Part shown: positions 46,796 to 60,158 of the stretch, piece after piece
How positions within the stretch are numbered: position 1 is the first letter of the stretch
Layout: each line of letters opens with the position of its first letter
Origin: Cannabis sativa
Taxonomy: Eukaryota; Streptophyta; Magnoliopsida; Rosales; Cannabaceae
Length of the DNA stretch: 64,000 bases
Assembly (NCBI RefSeq): GCF_029168945.1
Contig: NC_083601.1
Coordinates: 72,405,595 to 72,469,594, forward strand
Direction of reading: 5' to 3'
Position numbers and translations under genes: made by a program
The notes under the pieces: model-generated
The model's database searches: none
What the model was told of the DNA's origin: nothing
The model's input: only the letters and a program-made list of their open reading frames with translations

Positions 46796-49700
46796 TGAAC
46801 AACCCCAATTGTGAAGGCCCATTTGCCTGATTTGAACAACTGTACTAGGTTAATTAAACTAGTTTAACCTAATAAAATTGATTAGCAACATAATTAATTT
46901 CATTTATTTTGAAATTAATTTAAGAAAATCATAGTTTAAAGAATTTTATTCTAAGCTAAACTATGTGTATTTTCTTGTATTTAATTAAATATAGAATTAT
47001 AACCATCTAGATTCTTTCTGGAGCTGAATTTAAATTTTTCATTAAATATTCCTATTTAAGTTGATATTTAGTTATCTTCAACTAACCAACTTAAATCTGA
47101 ATATCTTTTGGATTTAAAATTTCAAAATTAAGTTAAGGAATTTTAGGCATTGGTTATTAAGATTCTTTAGATATTTTTTAAGTTAATATATTTTCGAATA
47201 TTAACTTAAAATTGAATATTTTAAATATTTTTTAAGTTAATATCTTTTCGAATATTAACTTAAAATGGAATATATTTTTTTTTTTTTAAAATTAAGTGGT
47301 TACAACTTAATTTTTGATATTTAATTAAATTGAAATTTGAAAATATTTAAGTTCTAGATTTTTTCTAATACAACTTAAATTGATATTTTTTCAAATTTTG
47401 TGGAAAAGATACTTAGTCAAAAAAGATATTTTCTAGATAGTTATTTCTAGACTACTTATTATTTCTAATATTAAATAGGAAAATATTATACATTGTGAAA
47501 TTAATTATTCATATAATTAATTTTGGTACAATTTATTTTAAGTATATTTTTCCTAGTATTAAACTAGAGATTAATAATTAAGCCTTCTCTACACTTAATT
47601 ATTTATTTCTTGAATTTAATACATTTAATTAATTTGAAAATTAAATATCTAAGTTGATTTTCATCATCATACTTAAATATTTCTTTTTCATGACACTTAA
47701 TTAAATAGAAAATTATTTTTAGTTGAAATTTATTTTTTCAACTGAAATTTAAATAATTTTCAAAAAATATATATGTTTTCTTTATCTTAATTAATCAATT
47801 TTCGAAATTGCATTTCATAATTCAAGATGATTTTGAATTTATCTTGAAAAATTGATTAAGTTGTAAATTAATTATTTAATTTAATTAATTCTTGGACCAA
47901 CTTAAATCAATGATTTTTTCATTTATTGATTAATTTAAAATAAATAAATTAAAGTATATTATTAGAAATTGAATTAATTAGTCAAAGGAAAATCTAGATA
48001 GGTGATATTTTTTTGCTTGAAGTATTTTTCTAGTGTATTTAATTAAATAGAAAATTAATATTTAAGTTGACTTTCATCATCATACTTAAATATTTGAATT
48101 TTTTTTATATATTTAATTAAATAGGAAAATTATATTTTTTGTTGTAAATTAATTTAATTAATTAATTTTGGGCCAACATTAAATTAGAATAATTTTTCCA
48201 GGATTTATTTTTTATTTTAACATGCATTTTTCGAAAATTGTATCCTTGAATACTTTAATTTTTCGAAATGCAATATATATTTATAGAAAATTAAATTTGA
48301 GTTGTAAATTAATTTAAATTAATTTTATAACAGCTTAAATTGAATATTTTTCTAAATATTTATTGGAAATTATTACTAAGATGGAAATAATTCATATTAT
48401 TTTCATATCCATCTAAGTAAAATTTATAAATATTAAATTAAAATTTACAATTAGAATTTTTTATTCTAAATTGGAAATTTTAATTAAATAAATATATATT
48501 TAAAATAAATAGATTAAATAAAGAGAATCAAAGAAAATATAACTCTCTTTAAATAATGAGCTTTATTATTAAGATATTCGATCTCCATTGTGGGTTTTAC
48601 ACCGCGTTTGTTTTAGTGAGTAATCCTCCCTAATGGAGGAACGTTCATTAGCAATTTCGCACCGTTTAATCTCGAATGATAAGTAGTTTGTAAGTGTTTT
48701 GTATGGTATGGATCACCCTAATGTGGCGACCATACTTGACTTGCAAATTATGAAACAATGGTGGAAGCTCATAAGATAGAATTGCCTTGACTCTCGCCTA
48801 AACGGGACAACGCTGAATTCCAATCTTGGTCGAATAAAAGGTTGCTAGAATGTTTATCATTTTAGATGAGTTGACAACTCTATTTAATGAATGGTAGCTT
48901 TGACTCTCGCCTGAACGGGACACTGATATTAGTTTGTTGAAAACCTTGGAAATTATTTAGGATTGTAAGTTTTAGTATTTTCACTTGTCATTCCTACTTG
49001 CTATATGTTTATAATTTCTGAATTGTGTATGAATTTGTATTGAACCGTGTTCTTTTCTGTTATTAAGTTGTAGTTTAATTTCGAATCTTCATTGTTGGTC
49101 TAACTTGGCTTGTTTATCTAATGAGATAAATCCCTAGTGGATTTTCACCATTAGACATACATAATAGTGTTAGATCTCGAAAGATAAATATTGTATATGA
49201 GACATCTAGCTGTTCATCAATTGATGACACCTTAGACTAGTATTTTTACGATATGAAACAAGAAGATTGTATAAATAAGATTACTTTGACTTTCGCTAAT
49301 CGAAGCATCGTTGGATTCTTATTTTAAACGAAATTATCCTAATTCCTCTTAGCTTATTCATTTCGAATTAGCTCAATAACATATCATTGGATGAATGGTC
49401 TATAAATCATTTCATGTCATTATATATTTTCTCTTAAGAAATTAAATGACGCATATGATTATAATCCCGAAATTCTATTCCCAATTGATATAAATCTTCA
49501 ATCTTAGAAATCTCCTACTTGTATGGGCAAATCTGACTTAGAGTTTGTATTAGTAGTGCTGGTCCAAGATAGAATTACTCATTATATTTGGTATAAATTA
49601 AAGTCTTTGACTTTAATTTTAGATTCCAAATAGAAATTTTCTTATATTTCTAATTCCAGAATGTTAAAGTTAAAGTTACAGGAAGGGACTGAATGTTAAA

Positions 49701-50039
49701 GTTACAGGAAAGGTACTTATTCAGTCTAAGGAAAGTTCTATACATTTTTGGCACCATTCCAAATTGCCTAAACTACTAGGGTTATTTCCCTATTAACAAA
49801 AAGTAGTTGCCAAAAGTATAGAATCCAGTATCCCAAGAGAGTAGACATATAGAGAGGAATTTCACATTATCAATAATTTTGTGATTAAGGAAGAGTAATG
49901 GTGGAGAAAAGGTTGTGGTTAATTCAACCTTTCAGATCCTATTACGAGGAGTTTACTACTACTACACTTGATTTGTATATCGAGGTGTTGAGATTATTTG
50001 AAACACACGTTTTGTTTTATATTAGTGCAAGTGGGAGTT

Positions 50040-51921
50040 TGTTGGGTTTTATGCCCTAAATAATACTCATTTCAATATAATCAGATTTACTTATTAATAT
50101 AGATAAAAAATAACATTTAATGTTACATGGTTCACATGATTTATTTCATGATTATATGTACATAATGTATAAATTCATCTGAAACCCTTTTCACATACTT
50201 GATCCAGTTTATTGTGTTGTCAACACATTAAAAGTAAACATGACTATGTGAATAAAGTTTCCTAGATTTATCAGACATAGGTTTTACTGATATGATAATC
50301 TACAACAAAGTTTACTTGCATTTGGAGAAATGCTATGTTCTTTCCAGAGCATTGGTTAAAGTAAAGCTCAGGTTGGATGCATGGAGTATGCATCGGAAGG
50401 GACCGATATTGAACTTTCACTTAGATTTATTAAACTTACCGTAATATCTATTCAAGTCAATATCGCCTAGTTGATCCTAGATCAAATGATCTTAATCCTA
50501 TTATGATTAGGCTCAATCTCGAGAGGCTATTCGTGTTCTTTGATTTGTTAGTTAAGCCTACTTTTAAGTCAGGGTGATACGTACATTTTGGGAACACGGT
50601 AGTGCACTTGTGTGGGAGCGCTAGCATAAACATGGAATGTATAGCTTCTATCTGGCGAATAGTAAGAAAAGGATGATATCCTTCGAGCTTGACCAAACGA
50701 ACATAAATGGTGGAGTACTCATTTCACATAAGCTGAAATATCATTTATACGGGGTCAAGTATTTTAAGGAATAAATACATTGTAGGGTGTAACAGTAATC
50801 TAATCCCTTTACAGTGTAGATCATTCATATAGAGGATCATTGATCACATTAGGATTATAACAATGGATAACTAATGATGCATCTATATGGTGGAACATAT
50901 AGAGCATTCTATATAATGAGAGTGAAATTCTAAGTTCTATGCGTGGATTCAACGAAGAATTAATAAGTTAGTGAATTTTAGTGATAAATTCTTGATCTCC
51001 TTATTGGAAGCTCGGTTATATTGACCCATGGTCCCCGCACTAGTTGAGATAATATTGCTTGTAAGAATCATATAATTGGTTTTGATTAATCAATTAGAAT
51101 TCTCAAATTAGACTATGTCTATTTTGTGAACTTTTCACTAAGTAAGGGCGAAATTGTAAAGAAAGAGTTTTAGGGGCATATTTGTTAATTATGATACTTT
51201 GTATGGTTCAATTAATAAATATGATAAATGACAATATTATTTAATAATTATTTATAGTTATTAAATAGTTAGAATTGGCATTTATATGGTTGAATTAGAA
51301 AATTGGCGTTTTTAAGAAAATTAGATGCAGAATTGAGAAAACTGCAAAATCCAAGTAAGGCCCATTACTGTACATGGCCGGCCACTTGGTTTGAATTTTT
51401 AAACTGATATTTTCATTATTTTAATGCCAAATAATTCAAACCTAACCCTAGTGGAATGCTATAAATAAATAGTAAAGGCTTCAGGAAAATTACACTTAAA
51501 TTTTCTACTTTTTCATTCAGAAAAAACTGAGCCTTCTCTCTCCCTATCTTTGGCCGAACCCACTCTTTCTCTTCCTCATTGAGATTTCGAAATTCTTAGT
51601 GTATGAGTAGTGCCCACATATAGCAAGCGATACCTCAACCATAGTGAGGAAGATCGTGAAGAAAGACTTTCAGCAAAGGATTTTCAGCATCAAAGATTCA
51701 GAGAAAGAGATCCAGGTTCAGATATTGATAATGCTCTGCTACAGAAAGGAATCAAGGGCTAGGTATCTGAACGGAAGGAGTCATTATATTCTGCTGCACC
51801 CAATGTAAGGTTTCTCAAACTTTATATGTGTTTATTTCATCGTTTTAGAAAGTTCATATTTAGGGTGTTAATAAACATACTTGTGAGTAGATCTAAGATC
51901 CTGGTAAAATAAATTCCAACA
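50040..51921 (+). repeat. 3' LTR of large-LTR copy 2
   Basis: TGTTGGGTTTTATGCC start, AATTCCAACA end, TATA box at 51470-51477. A short stretch near 51330-51400 differs markedly from copy 1 and has CATGGCCGGCC where copy 1 has CATGGCCAGCC. Confidence 0.9.
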
Positions 51922-52756
51922 TGGTCCCCATACTAGTTGAGACCATACTGCTTGTAAGACTCATTTAATTGATTTTAATTAATCAATTATAATTCTCAAG
52001 ATTAGACTATGTCTATTTGTGAATTTATCACTTATTAAGGGTAAAACAGTAAATAGAGAGTTTAAAGGGTATATTTATTAATTGGGAAACTTTGATTAGT
52101 TTTTATTAATAAATAAAATAAATGACAATATATTATTTAATAATTAATTATAGTTATTAAATAATTAGATTTGACATTTATGTGGTTGAATGAGAAAATT
52201 GGCAATTTTGGAGAATGGGAAACTATGAATGATAAAATAGGAAAGTTGCAAAAGTGAGAGGCTTGTTTCCATAGCCGGCCCTTTTCATTTTTAAATGCCA
52301 AGTAATTCAACCTTAACCCTATGTGGTATTCTATAAATAGAAGGTAAAGGCTTCAGGTTTCACACACACATCACTGCATTATTTTCTTTCACTCAAACAC
52401 TCTGAAGCCGCCACTGCCTCTCTCTCTTTCTTCTCTGTTTTTGAAATCCCCTTGTGTGATAGAGTAGTGCCCACACACATCAAGTGGTACCTCAATCATA
52501 GTATGTAAGACTATGGAAAATCAGCATCAAAGAAGAAAAGAAAGAGATCCAGATTCTGATCTTGATAATGCTCTGCTACAGAACGGAATCAAGGGCTAGA
52601 GATCTAAATAGAAGGAGTCATAATATTCCGCTGCACCCAATATAAGGTTTTCTTAAACTCTTATGTGTTTATTTTATTATTTTAGAATTCATTTTAGGAT
52701 GTTAATCAAACATACTTGGTAGTAAATCTAGATCCTGGTAACATATTTCCAACAAC

Positions 52757-52773
52757 TGGTATCAGAGCCATGG
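52757..52773 (+). other. Primer-binding site of copy 3, intact
   Basis: TGGTATCAGAGCCATGG, a perfect complement type for initiator tRNA-Met, directly after the LTR end CAACA. Confidence 0.85.
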
Positions 52774-52984
52774 TAATGATTTACTTTCATGTAATATGAA
52801 TTAAAACGATATTTTATATGTTTTGTGTTGATTTGGATGGTTTCATGTTGGTTTATGTGTTTATGTGATGAAAGTTTGTGTTGTACGAAATTTTTCCATT
52901 AAAAATATTTTATTTGGATTCCTTGTGAAAAATTAAGCAATTTTCGTTTTTACGGAACTCGATTCCGATAAAAATTGAGAAAGT

Positions 52985-53235
52985 TATGAATTTTGGAAAA
53001 TCGGGAAACAATGGTGTCGAGGGTGGTGCTCATGCGCACCAGACCCTCGGTCACCACCCCCCCTTGCGCGCGCGTGTGACAGGTGCATCCGCCCACGATT
53101 GCCGCCCATACACCCTGCATTCGCCCACGATTGCCGCCCATGCACCCTGCAGCTCCCCTTGTTTGCGCGCGTAGGAGGCTACGTGCAGCCTTCCTGGGCT
53201 GCACGTGCAGCCTCCTGGGCTGCCTTTCCCCATAT
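52985..53235 (+). repeat. GC-rich palindromic cassette in leader of copy 3
   Basis: An abrupt GC-rich block in AT-rich DNA. It has two tandem units of about 33 bp starting CGCCCACGATTGCCGCCCAT (about 53090-53155), GCGCGCG runs, and a perfect 16-bp palindrome GGCTGCACGTGCAGCC at 53197-53212. Open frames across it look like chance frames in GC-rich DNA. Confidence 0.7.
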
Positions 53236-54560
53236 TGCGATTTTTTAGATTTTTTCCCCAAAAATCCAATTTTTTATGGGATTGTTTCCCAAAAATTGAT
53301 TTTTTCAATTTTAAATATTTCCAATTTGAAATATTTCTAATTTTAAAATATTTTCAATTTGGAATTTTTCTAATTTTAAATATTTCCATTTTCGAATATT
53401 TCCAATTTTAAATATTTCCTATTATGGTGAGATTTAAAAATTTGTTAACTTCTTTAATATTTATTTATTATTTAATTATAAGATTAAATATTTTGATATT
53501 TAACATATTTTAAATTAAAAGATAACATTGTCTTTTTATTTAAAATATTATATTATAATTATTTTATATGACAAATTAAATAATTAATAAATTTGAAATT
53601 AACATAGATATTTTTATAAATACACTTACCATTATATTTTCAAAATTCAAAATTTGTTATTTTGTTAAATATTTAATTATTTATAAATTATAAGTTTAAA
53701 AATGATATTTTTCTATATATATATATATCATTTTTTTCCTTATTGGAAATTTATAAATCATATCTTAAATATTTAAATAACTTAGATATTTTTGTAGAAA
53801 TTTGAATATTCTTAATTTAAGATATTTTGACATATAATTATGGAAATCATTATTTATTTATTATTTTATTCCTAAAATAATAATTATCTAACCAAATCTA
53901 TTTAAAAATTGGTTTATTTTATTACTTTATTTTATTAAATTATAAGATTTAAAAGTGATATTGAAGATTCTTTCTTTGAAATCATTGATCTTACAAGATA
54001 TTTAATTTAATTTGATTCAAATAAACCTAGATATTTTAAAATTAGTTTCTTTATTTTGAGATTTTAGGATTTGTTTTAACAACCCTAAATTAGTTGGTTA
54101 GTTTAAGAATAATAATTTAATTATATTAATATCTTATTTCACATCTGTTACATGGACAATGTTTGTTTATTCAAATTTTTTTTTAACAAACCTATTATTT
54201 ATTTGATCTAAATTGCTATGATTAACTTGTTGACAGATCCAATGATCTGATTTTAATCATAGTTCAATTGTCAATAGATCTTATAAATAATTTGTAACAG
54301 GTAAATTTTGTACTTCTTTCATCTGTGTAAACCTAGTAACATGATAGGGCCCATCCAAATTATTTGACTTGTGTGAGCTTCTATGTTTACTATTGGGCTT
54401 AGATGCATATAGGAAGCCCATTTAAGTTTTACTAAGTAAATGGACTAGGTTGCTAAAATAAAATTTATTAGTAATTTTATTTAGGCCCAATTAGATTTGG
54501 GCTTATTCAATGAATAACAATTGTTTATTTAAAGGATAAATTCCTCTCTTTTGGGCCTTT

Positions 54561-54620
54561 TGTGAGAGTTGGTAGCCAATAGAAGTGGGTACGACATAAT
54601 GAACCCAGCTCCCTCTCACA
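54561..54620 (+). other. Conserved leader hairpin, copy 3
   Basis: TGTGAGAG pairs with CTCTCACA, all eight bases complementary. Loop contains GTGGGTACGACATA. Confidence 0.65.
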
Positions 54621-56476
54621 TGAACTACTCCAATTGTGAAGGCCCATTTGCCTTATTTAAATAATTATATTAGGTTAATTATATTAGTCTAACCTAATTA
54701 AAATTGAATTAGCAACATAATTAACTTTTAAAATATATGAAATTTATTTTTCATTTTAATATTTTAAAGTTAATTTTAGAAAAACACTTAGTTAATGATA
54801 TATATTCTAGGAAAATATCATTGATTGTGAAATTAATTGTTTCATAATTAATTTTGGTACAATCTAAGTTTAGTATATTTTTCTAGTATTAAACTAGAAT
54901 TAATAATTAAGTTTCCTCTATACTTAATTATTTATTTCTTGAATTTAATACATTTAATTAAATTAAAAATTTCAATATCTAAGTTGATTTTCATCATGAT
55001 ACTTAAATATTGTTATTTTCATGTTATTTAATTAAAGTGGAAAATTATTTTAAGTTTGGAATCTTATTTCAGAATAACCTAAATTTGAATAATTTTCAAA
55101 ATATATTTTATTTTATTTTATTAATCTTTTTCCAACAATTTCGAAATTGCATTTCTTTAATGCAGAAATTTCGATTTTTATTTGAAAAATAGAGTAAAGT
55201 TGAAAATTATTTATTTAATTTTGGACCAACTTAAATCAATGATTTTTTTTTATTTAATGATTAATTAAAATGAATGAACTAAAATGTATTATAATTAGAA
55301 ATTGAATTAATTAGTTTATGAAAGTTTAGATAGTTATTATCTGTTTTGCTTGAAGTATTTTTCTAGTGATATTTAATTAAATAGAATATTAATATTTAAG
55401 TTGATTCTTAATCATGATACTTAAATATTTGAAATTTTTTCTTAAATATTTAATTAAATAGGAAAATTATATTTTTGTTGTAAATTAATTTTATTAATTA
55501 ATTTTGGGTTAACATAAAATTAAGATAATTTTTCCAGGATTTATTTTTATTTTATTTTAAAGCATTTTCGAAAGTAGTATTCTTATACACTTCATTTTTC
55601 GAAATGCAATATATATTTATAGAAAATTAAATTTGAGTTGTAAATTAATTTAAATTAATTTTGAAACAACTTAAATTGCATATTTTTCTAAATATTTATG
55701 GAAATTATTACTAAGATGGAAATAATTCACGTTATTTTCATATCCATCTAAGTATAATTTATAATTACATTAAAATTTAAATTTAGAATTTTTCATTCTA
55801 AATTGAAAATTTTAATTAAATAAATATATATTTAAAATAAATAAACTAAAATAAGTTTCAGAAGAAAATACAACTTTCTTTAAATAATGAGTTTTATTAT
55901 TAAGACATTCGATCTCCATTGTTGGTTTTACATAGCTTTTGTTTTAGTGAGTAATCCTCCCTAATGGAGGAACGTTCATTAGCAAGTTAGCACCGTTTAA
56001 TCTCGAAAGATAAGTATATTTGTAAGTGTTTTATATGGTATTGATCACCCTAATGGTGGCGACTGTATTTAACTTACAAAATATGAAACAATGGTGGAAG
56101 CTCATAAGATAGAATAGCCTTGACTTTCGCCTAGGACAACGCTAGATTCCAATCTTGATCGAATAAAAGGTTGCTAGAATGTTTATCATTTTAGATGAGC
56201 TGACAACTCTATTCAATGGATGGTATCACTGATTCTCACCTAAACGGCACACTGATATCAGTTTGTTGAAGACCTTAGAAATTATTTAGGATTGTATGTT
56301 TTAGAATTTTCACTTTTCATTCCTACTTGCTATATGTTTAATAATTTTTGAATTGTGTATGAATTTATATTGAACCATGTTAATTTCTGTTATTAAATTG
56401 TAGTTTAATTTCGAATCTTCATTGTTGGTCTAACTTGGTTTGTTTTTCTAATGAGATAAATCCCTAATGGATTTTC

Positions 56477-58376
56477 TGTTGGGTTTTATGCCCTAAATAA
56501 AACTCCATTTCAATGTAATCTATTTTATTCAACATCAATAAAGAAACAGAAGTATTTTTCATTCATTTGTGTATGTTTTGGTTCATGTTATCAATTGCTT
56601 GTCTGTTTGATTTATAAATTCATCTGAAACCCTTTTCACATACTTGATCCTGTTTATTGTGTTGTCAACACTTTGGAAATTAAACATGACTATGTGAATA
56701 AAGTTTCCTAGATTTATCAAACACATGGTTTTACTGATATGATAATCTACAACAGAGTTTACTTGCATTTGGAGAAATGCTATGTTCTTTCCAGAGCATT
56801 GGTTAAAGTAAAGCTCAGGTTGGATGCATGGAGTATGTATCGGAAGGGACCGATATTGAACTTTGACTTAGATTTATTAAACTTACCGTAATATCTATTC
56901 AAGTCAATATCGCCTAGTTGATCCTAGATCAAATGATCTTAATCCTGTTATGATTAGGCTCAATCTCAAGAGGCTATTCGTGTTCTTTGATATGTTAGTT
57001 AAGCCTACTTTTGGGTCAGGGTGATACGTACATTTTGGGAACACGGTAGTGCAATTGAGTGGGAGCGCTAACATAAACATGGAATCTGTAGCTTCTATCT
57101 GGCGAATAGTAAGTAAAGGACGATCTCCTTCGAGCTTGACCAAACGAAAATAAATGGTGGAGTACTCATTTCACATAAGCTGAAATATTATTTATTCGGG
57201 GTTAAGTGTTTTAAGGATAAAATACATTGTACGGTGTAACGGTAATCTAATCCCTTTACAGTGTAGATCATTCCTATAGAGGATCATTGATCAAATTAGG
57301 ATTATAACAATGGATAACTAATGATGTGTCTATATGGTGGAACATATAGAGCATTCTATATACTGAGAGTGCAATTCTAAGTTCTCTGCGTGGATTCAAC
57401 GAAGAATTAATAAGTCAGTGAATTTAGATTATAAATTCTTGATCTGCTTATTGGAAGCTTGGTTATATAGACCCATGGCCCCCCCTCTAGTTGAGATAAT
57501 ATTGCTTGTAAGACTCATATAATTGGTTTTGATTAATCAATTATAATTCTCAAATTAGACTATGTCTATTTGTGAATTTTTCACTAAGTAAGGGCGAAAT
57601 TGTAAAAAAATAGTTTTAGGGGCATATTTGTTAATTATGAGTCTTTGTATGGTTCAATTAATAAATATGATAAATGACAATATTATTTAATAATTATTTA
57701 TAGTTATTAAATAATTAGAATTGGCATTTAAATGATTGAATTTAAAAATTGGCGTTTTTGAGAAAATGAGATGCAGAAATGATAAAACTGCAAAATTGCA
57801 AAAAGTGAGGCCCAAATCCATATTGCCTGGGCCAGCCACTTTTAGGTTTTTTCATCTGATATTTTTATTTTTTTAATGCCAAATAATTCAAACCTAACCC
57901 TAGTGGAATGCTATAAATAGATAGTGAAGGCTTCAGGAAATTTACACTTAACTTTCACACTTTCCTTCAGAGAAAAACCTGAGCCTTCACTTTCTAAACC
58001 CTAGCCTCCACTCCATGCTCTTCTTCTTGCTTGAAATTTCGAACCACTTAGTGATTAGAGTAGTGCCCACACACAGCAAGTGATACCTCAATCATAGTGA
58101 GGAAGACCGTGAAGAAAGACATTCAACAAGAAGGAGTTTCAGCACTAAAGAAGGAGAGAAAGAGATCCAGGTTCAGATCTTGATAATACTCTGCGACAGA
58201 AAGGATACAGGGTTTAGAGATCTGAACGGAAGGAGTCATATTATTCCGCTGCACCCAATGTAAGGTTTCTAATACTTTATGTGTTTATTTCATAATCGTT
58301 TTAGAAGTTCATATTTAGGGTGTTAATCAACATACTTGTGAGTAGATCTAAGATCCTGGTAAAATAATTTCCAACA
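56477..58376 (+). repeat. 5' LTR of large-LTR copy 4
   Basis: TGTTGGGTTTTATGCC start, TTTCCAACA end, 1,900 bp, TATA box 57912-57919. Confidence 0.92.
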
Positions 58377-58378
58377 AC

Positions 58379-58395
58379 TGGGCTGAGAGCCATGG
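58379..58395 (+). other. Primer-binding site of copy 4, mutated
   Basis: TGGGCTGAGAGCCATGG, three changes from the intact site of copy 3. Confidence 0.7.
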
Positions 58396-58639
58396 TAATT
58401 GATTTGCTTGCAAGAAATTTGGACTTAAAACGATTTGTTTGTGTTTTGGATGGTATCATGTTGTTTTGAGTGTTGTTTGATGATTGATTGATGTTTCTGA
58501 ATTTTCGTGAAAAATAATTGAATATCTGTCTCTGGAATTATTTTTATTGGATACTCCGGAAAAAATTAAGCAATTTACTTTTTTACAGAATTCAATTTCT
58601 ATTTAATTTGAATTAGTTATGATTTTTTGAAGTTTCGAA

Positions 58640-58850
58640 AAATATGAGGGTGGAGCAACTAGCCACGTGCGCGCATGAGGGGCATCCCTCGGATAGCACG
58701 CGCGCAGACAAGATTTTGTCTGAAACTGAGGTTCGCGCGCGCGGAATAGGCTGCATGCAGCCTCCGGCGCCGTCGTCTCTCGGTCAAGCACCCTAATGCG
58801 CGCGCGCGGACAGTATGCAATGCATACTGTCCGTACAGCTCGCAATTTTT
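58640..58850 (+). repeat. GC-rich palindromic cassette in leader of copy 4
   Basis: Same location as in copy 3, about 250 bp after the primer site. It has GCGCGCGC runs, the perfect palindrome GGCTGCATGCAGCC at 58749-58762, and a hairpin at 58808-58832 with 12-bp arms (GGACAGTATGCA) and a 1-nt centre. The flanking GTCCGTACAGCTC is shared with copies 1 and 2, which lack the cassette. Confidence 0.75.
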
Positions 58851-59912
58851 TCGTTTTTCTTCGATTTTTCATGCTATTTCAGGGATTTAACTTCCGATTT
58901 TTTGTGTAGTTTTTTATTTAGACATTTACTATTCCTAATTCAATTCTAAATATCATAATTAAATTAATTAATTTTTTTTAAATTAATTAATGATATTAGT
59001 ATAATTTGAATTTGAAAATAGTAAATATCTATCTTTTTTGCTTAATTATCTATCTTATTTTTAAATTTAAGGTCAGATTTTAAATTTTAAATTAAATATT
59101 TTTTTTAAATAATTTTACCTTATTTAAATTTAAAATAAGATAACTATAATCATGTAATTTTAAATAGAAGTAAGATATTTTGCTAACTTTTAAATTTTGT
59201 TATTTTATTTATTTAAATTAAATCATAAAATCTGAAAAAGATATTTATGTATCTTTTTTATTTTTATTGAATATTTAATTTATAAAATAACATTAATTTT
59301 TTAAAAGTAGTTAGCAAATTTTGGAATGATATTTAGGTTAGTTGAAACCTAACTTTTCAAAATTTTAGGTTTAATTTTAGATATTATTTCATTAATTTCG
59401 AAAATATATATAAATTTTATTATATTATTATTTTTTTTTGAAAATAAATATTTTTTTTTATTTAATTTATTTTTGAAATTTAATTATTTAAAATTAAATA
59501 AATCCTACATCTAACTATCCAGCTAACCTTGTTGCAGGAATATGTGTTTTAGCTTGTTTGTAAGTTTTATAAAACCTATTATTGCTTGATTGCAAATAGC
59601 CATGGTTAACTTGTTGACAGATCCAATGATCTGATTTTAACTCATGGCTCCATTGGTCAAGTAAATAATTTGTAACAGGTAAATTTACAATCTTCTTTCA
59701 TCTGTGTATGACCTAGCAATATGATAGGATCCATCCAAATGTGTGCCTTTGTGAGCCTATATGTTTAATTTTGTTATAGATGCATATAGGTTGTTGCTAA
59801 ATAAAATACCATACTTTTTGATAGTTTTTATTTAGGCCCATTTAGTTTTTGGGCCTATTCAATTAATAACAGTTGTTCATTTTAAGGTTAAATTCCTCTC
59901 TTTTGGGCCTTG

Positions 59913-59971
59913 TGTGAGAGTTGGGAGCCATAGTAGTGGGTACGACATACTGAACCCAGCACCCTCTCACA
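59913..59971 (+). other. Conserved leader hairpin, copy 4
   Basis: TGTGAGAG and CTCTCACA arms fully complementary. Enclosed GTGGGTACGACATACTGAAC is as in the other copies. Confidence 0.65.
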
Positions 59972-60158
59972 TGAACTACCCCTATTGTGAAGGCCTATTT
60001 GCCTGATTTGAATAACTTTACTAGGTTAATTAAATTAGTTTAACCTAATAAAATTGATTAGCAACATAATTAATTTCATTTATTTTGAAATTAATTTAAG
60101 AAAACCATAGTTTAAAGAATTTTATTCTAAGCTAAACTATCTGTATTTTCTTGTATTT

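Larger units (their letters stand above)
45453..51921 (+). mobile_element. Large-LTR copy 2, lacking 5' LTR and most of pol
   Basis: Starts at a point matching about 33395 of copy 1, roughly 100 bp into the leader. It is collinear to about 49665, then jumps to sequence matching about 40630, so about 2.5 kb including nearly all pol is missing. The 3' LTR is 50040-51921. The start is an abrupt junction with an inverted LTR fragment. Confidence 0.88.
51922..56476 (+). mobile_element. Large-LTR copy 3, diverged subfamily, truncated LTR
   Basis: 51922-52754 is the right half of an LTR (TATA box 52332-52339, end TTTCCAACA). It is followed by an intact primer site at 52757-52773 (TGGTATCAGAGCCATGG) and leader sequence to 56476. 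There it is split by insertion of copy 4 at TGGATTTTC. Clearly more diverged than copies 1, 2 and 4. Contains a GC-rich cassette at 52985-53235. Confidence 0.85.

Noticed and set aside
52950..53340. Several overlapping frames in the GC-rich cassette of copy 3
   Set aside because: Frames are open on both strands because stop codons are rare in GC-rich DNA. There is no motif and they are not shared with copy 4.
58603..58872. 89-codon minus-strand frame over the GC cassette of copy 4
   Set aside because: Same cause: Arg/Ala-rich translation of CGCG runs, no family.
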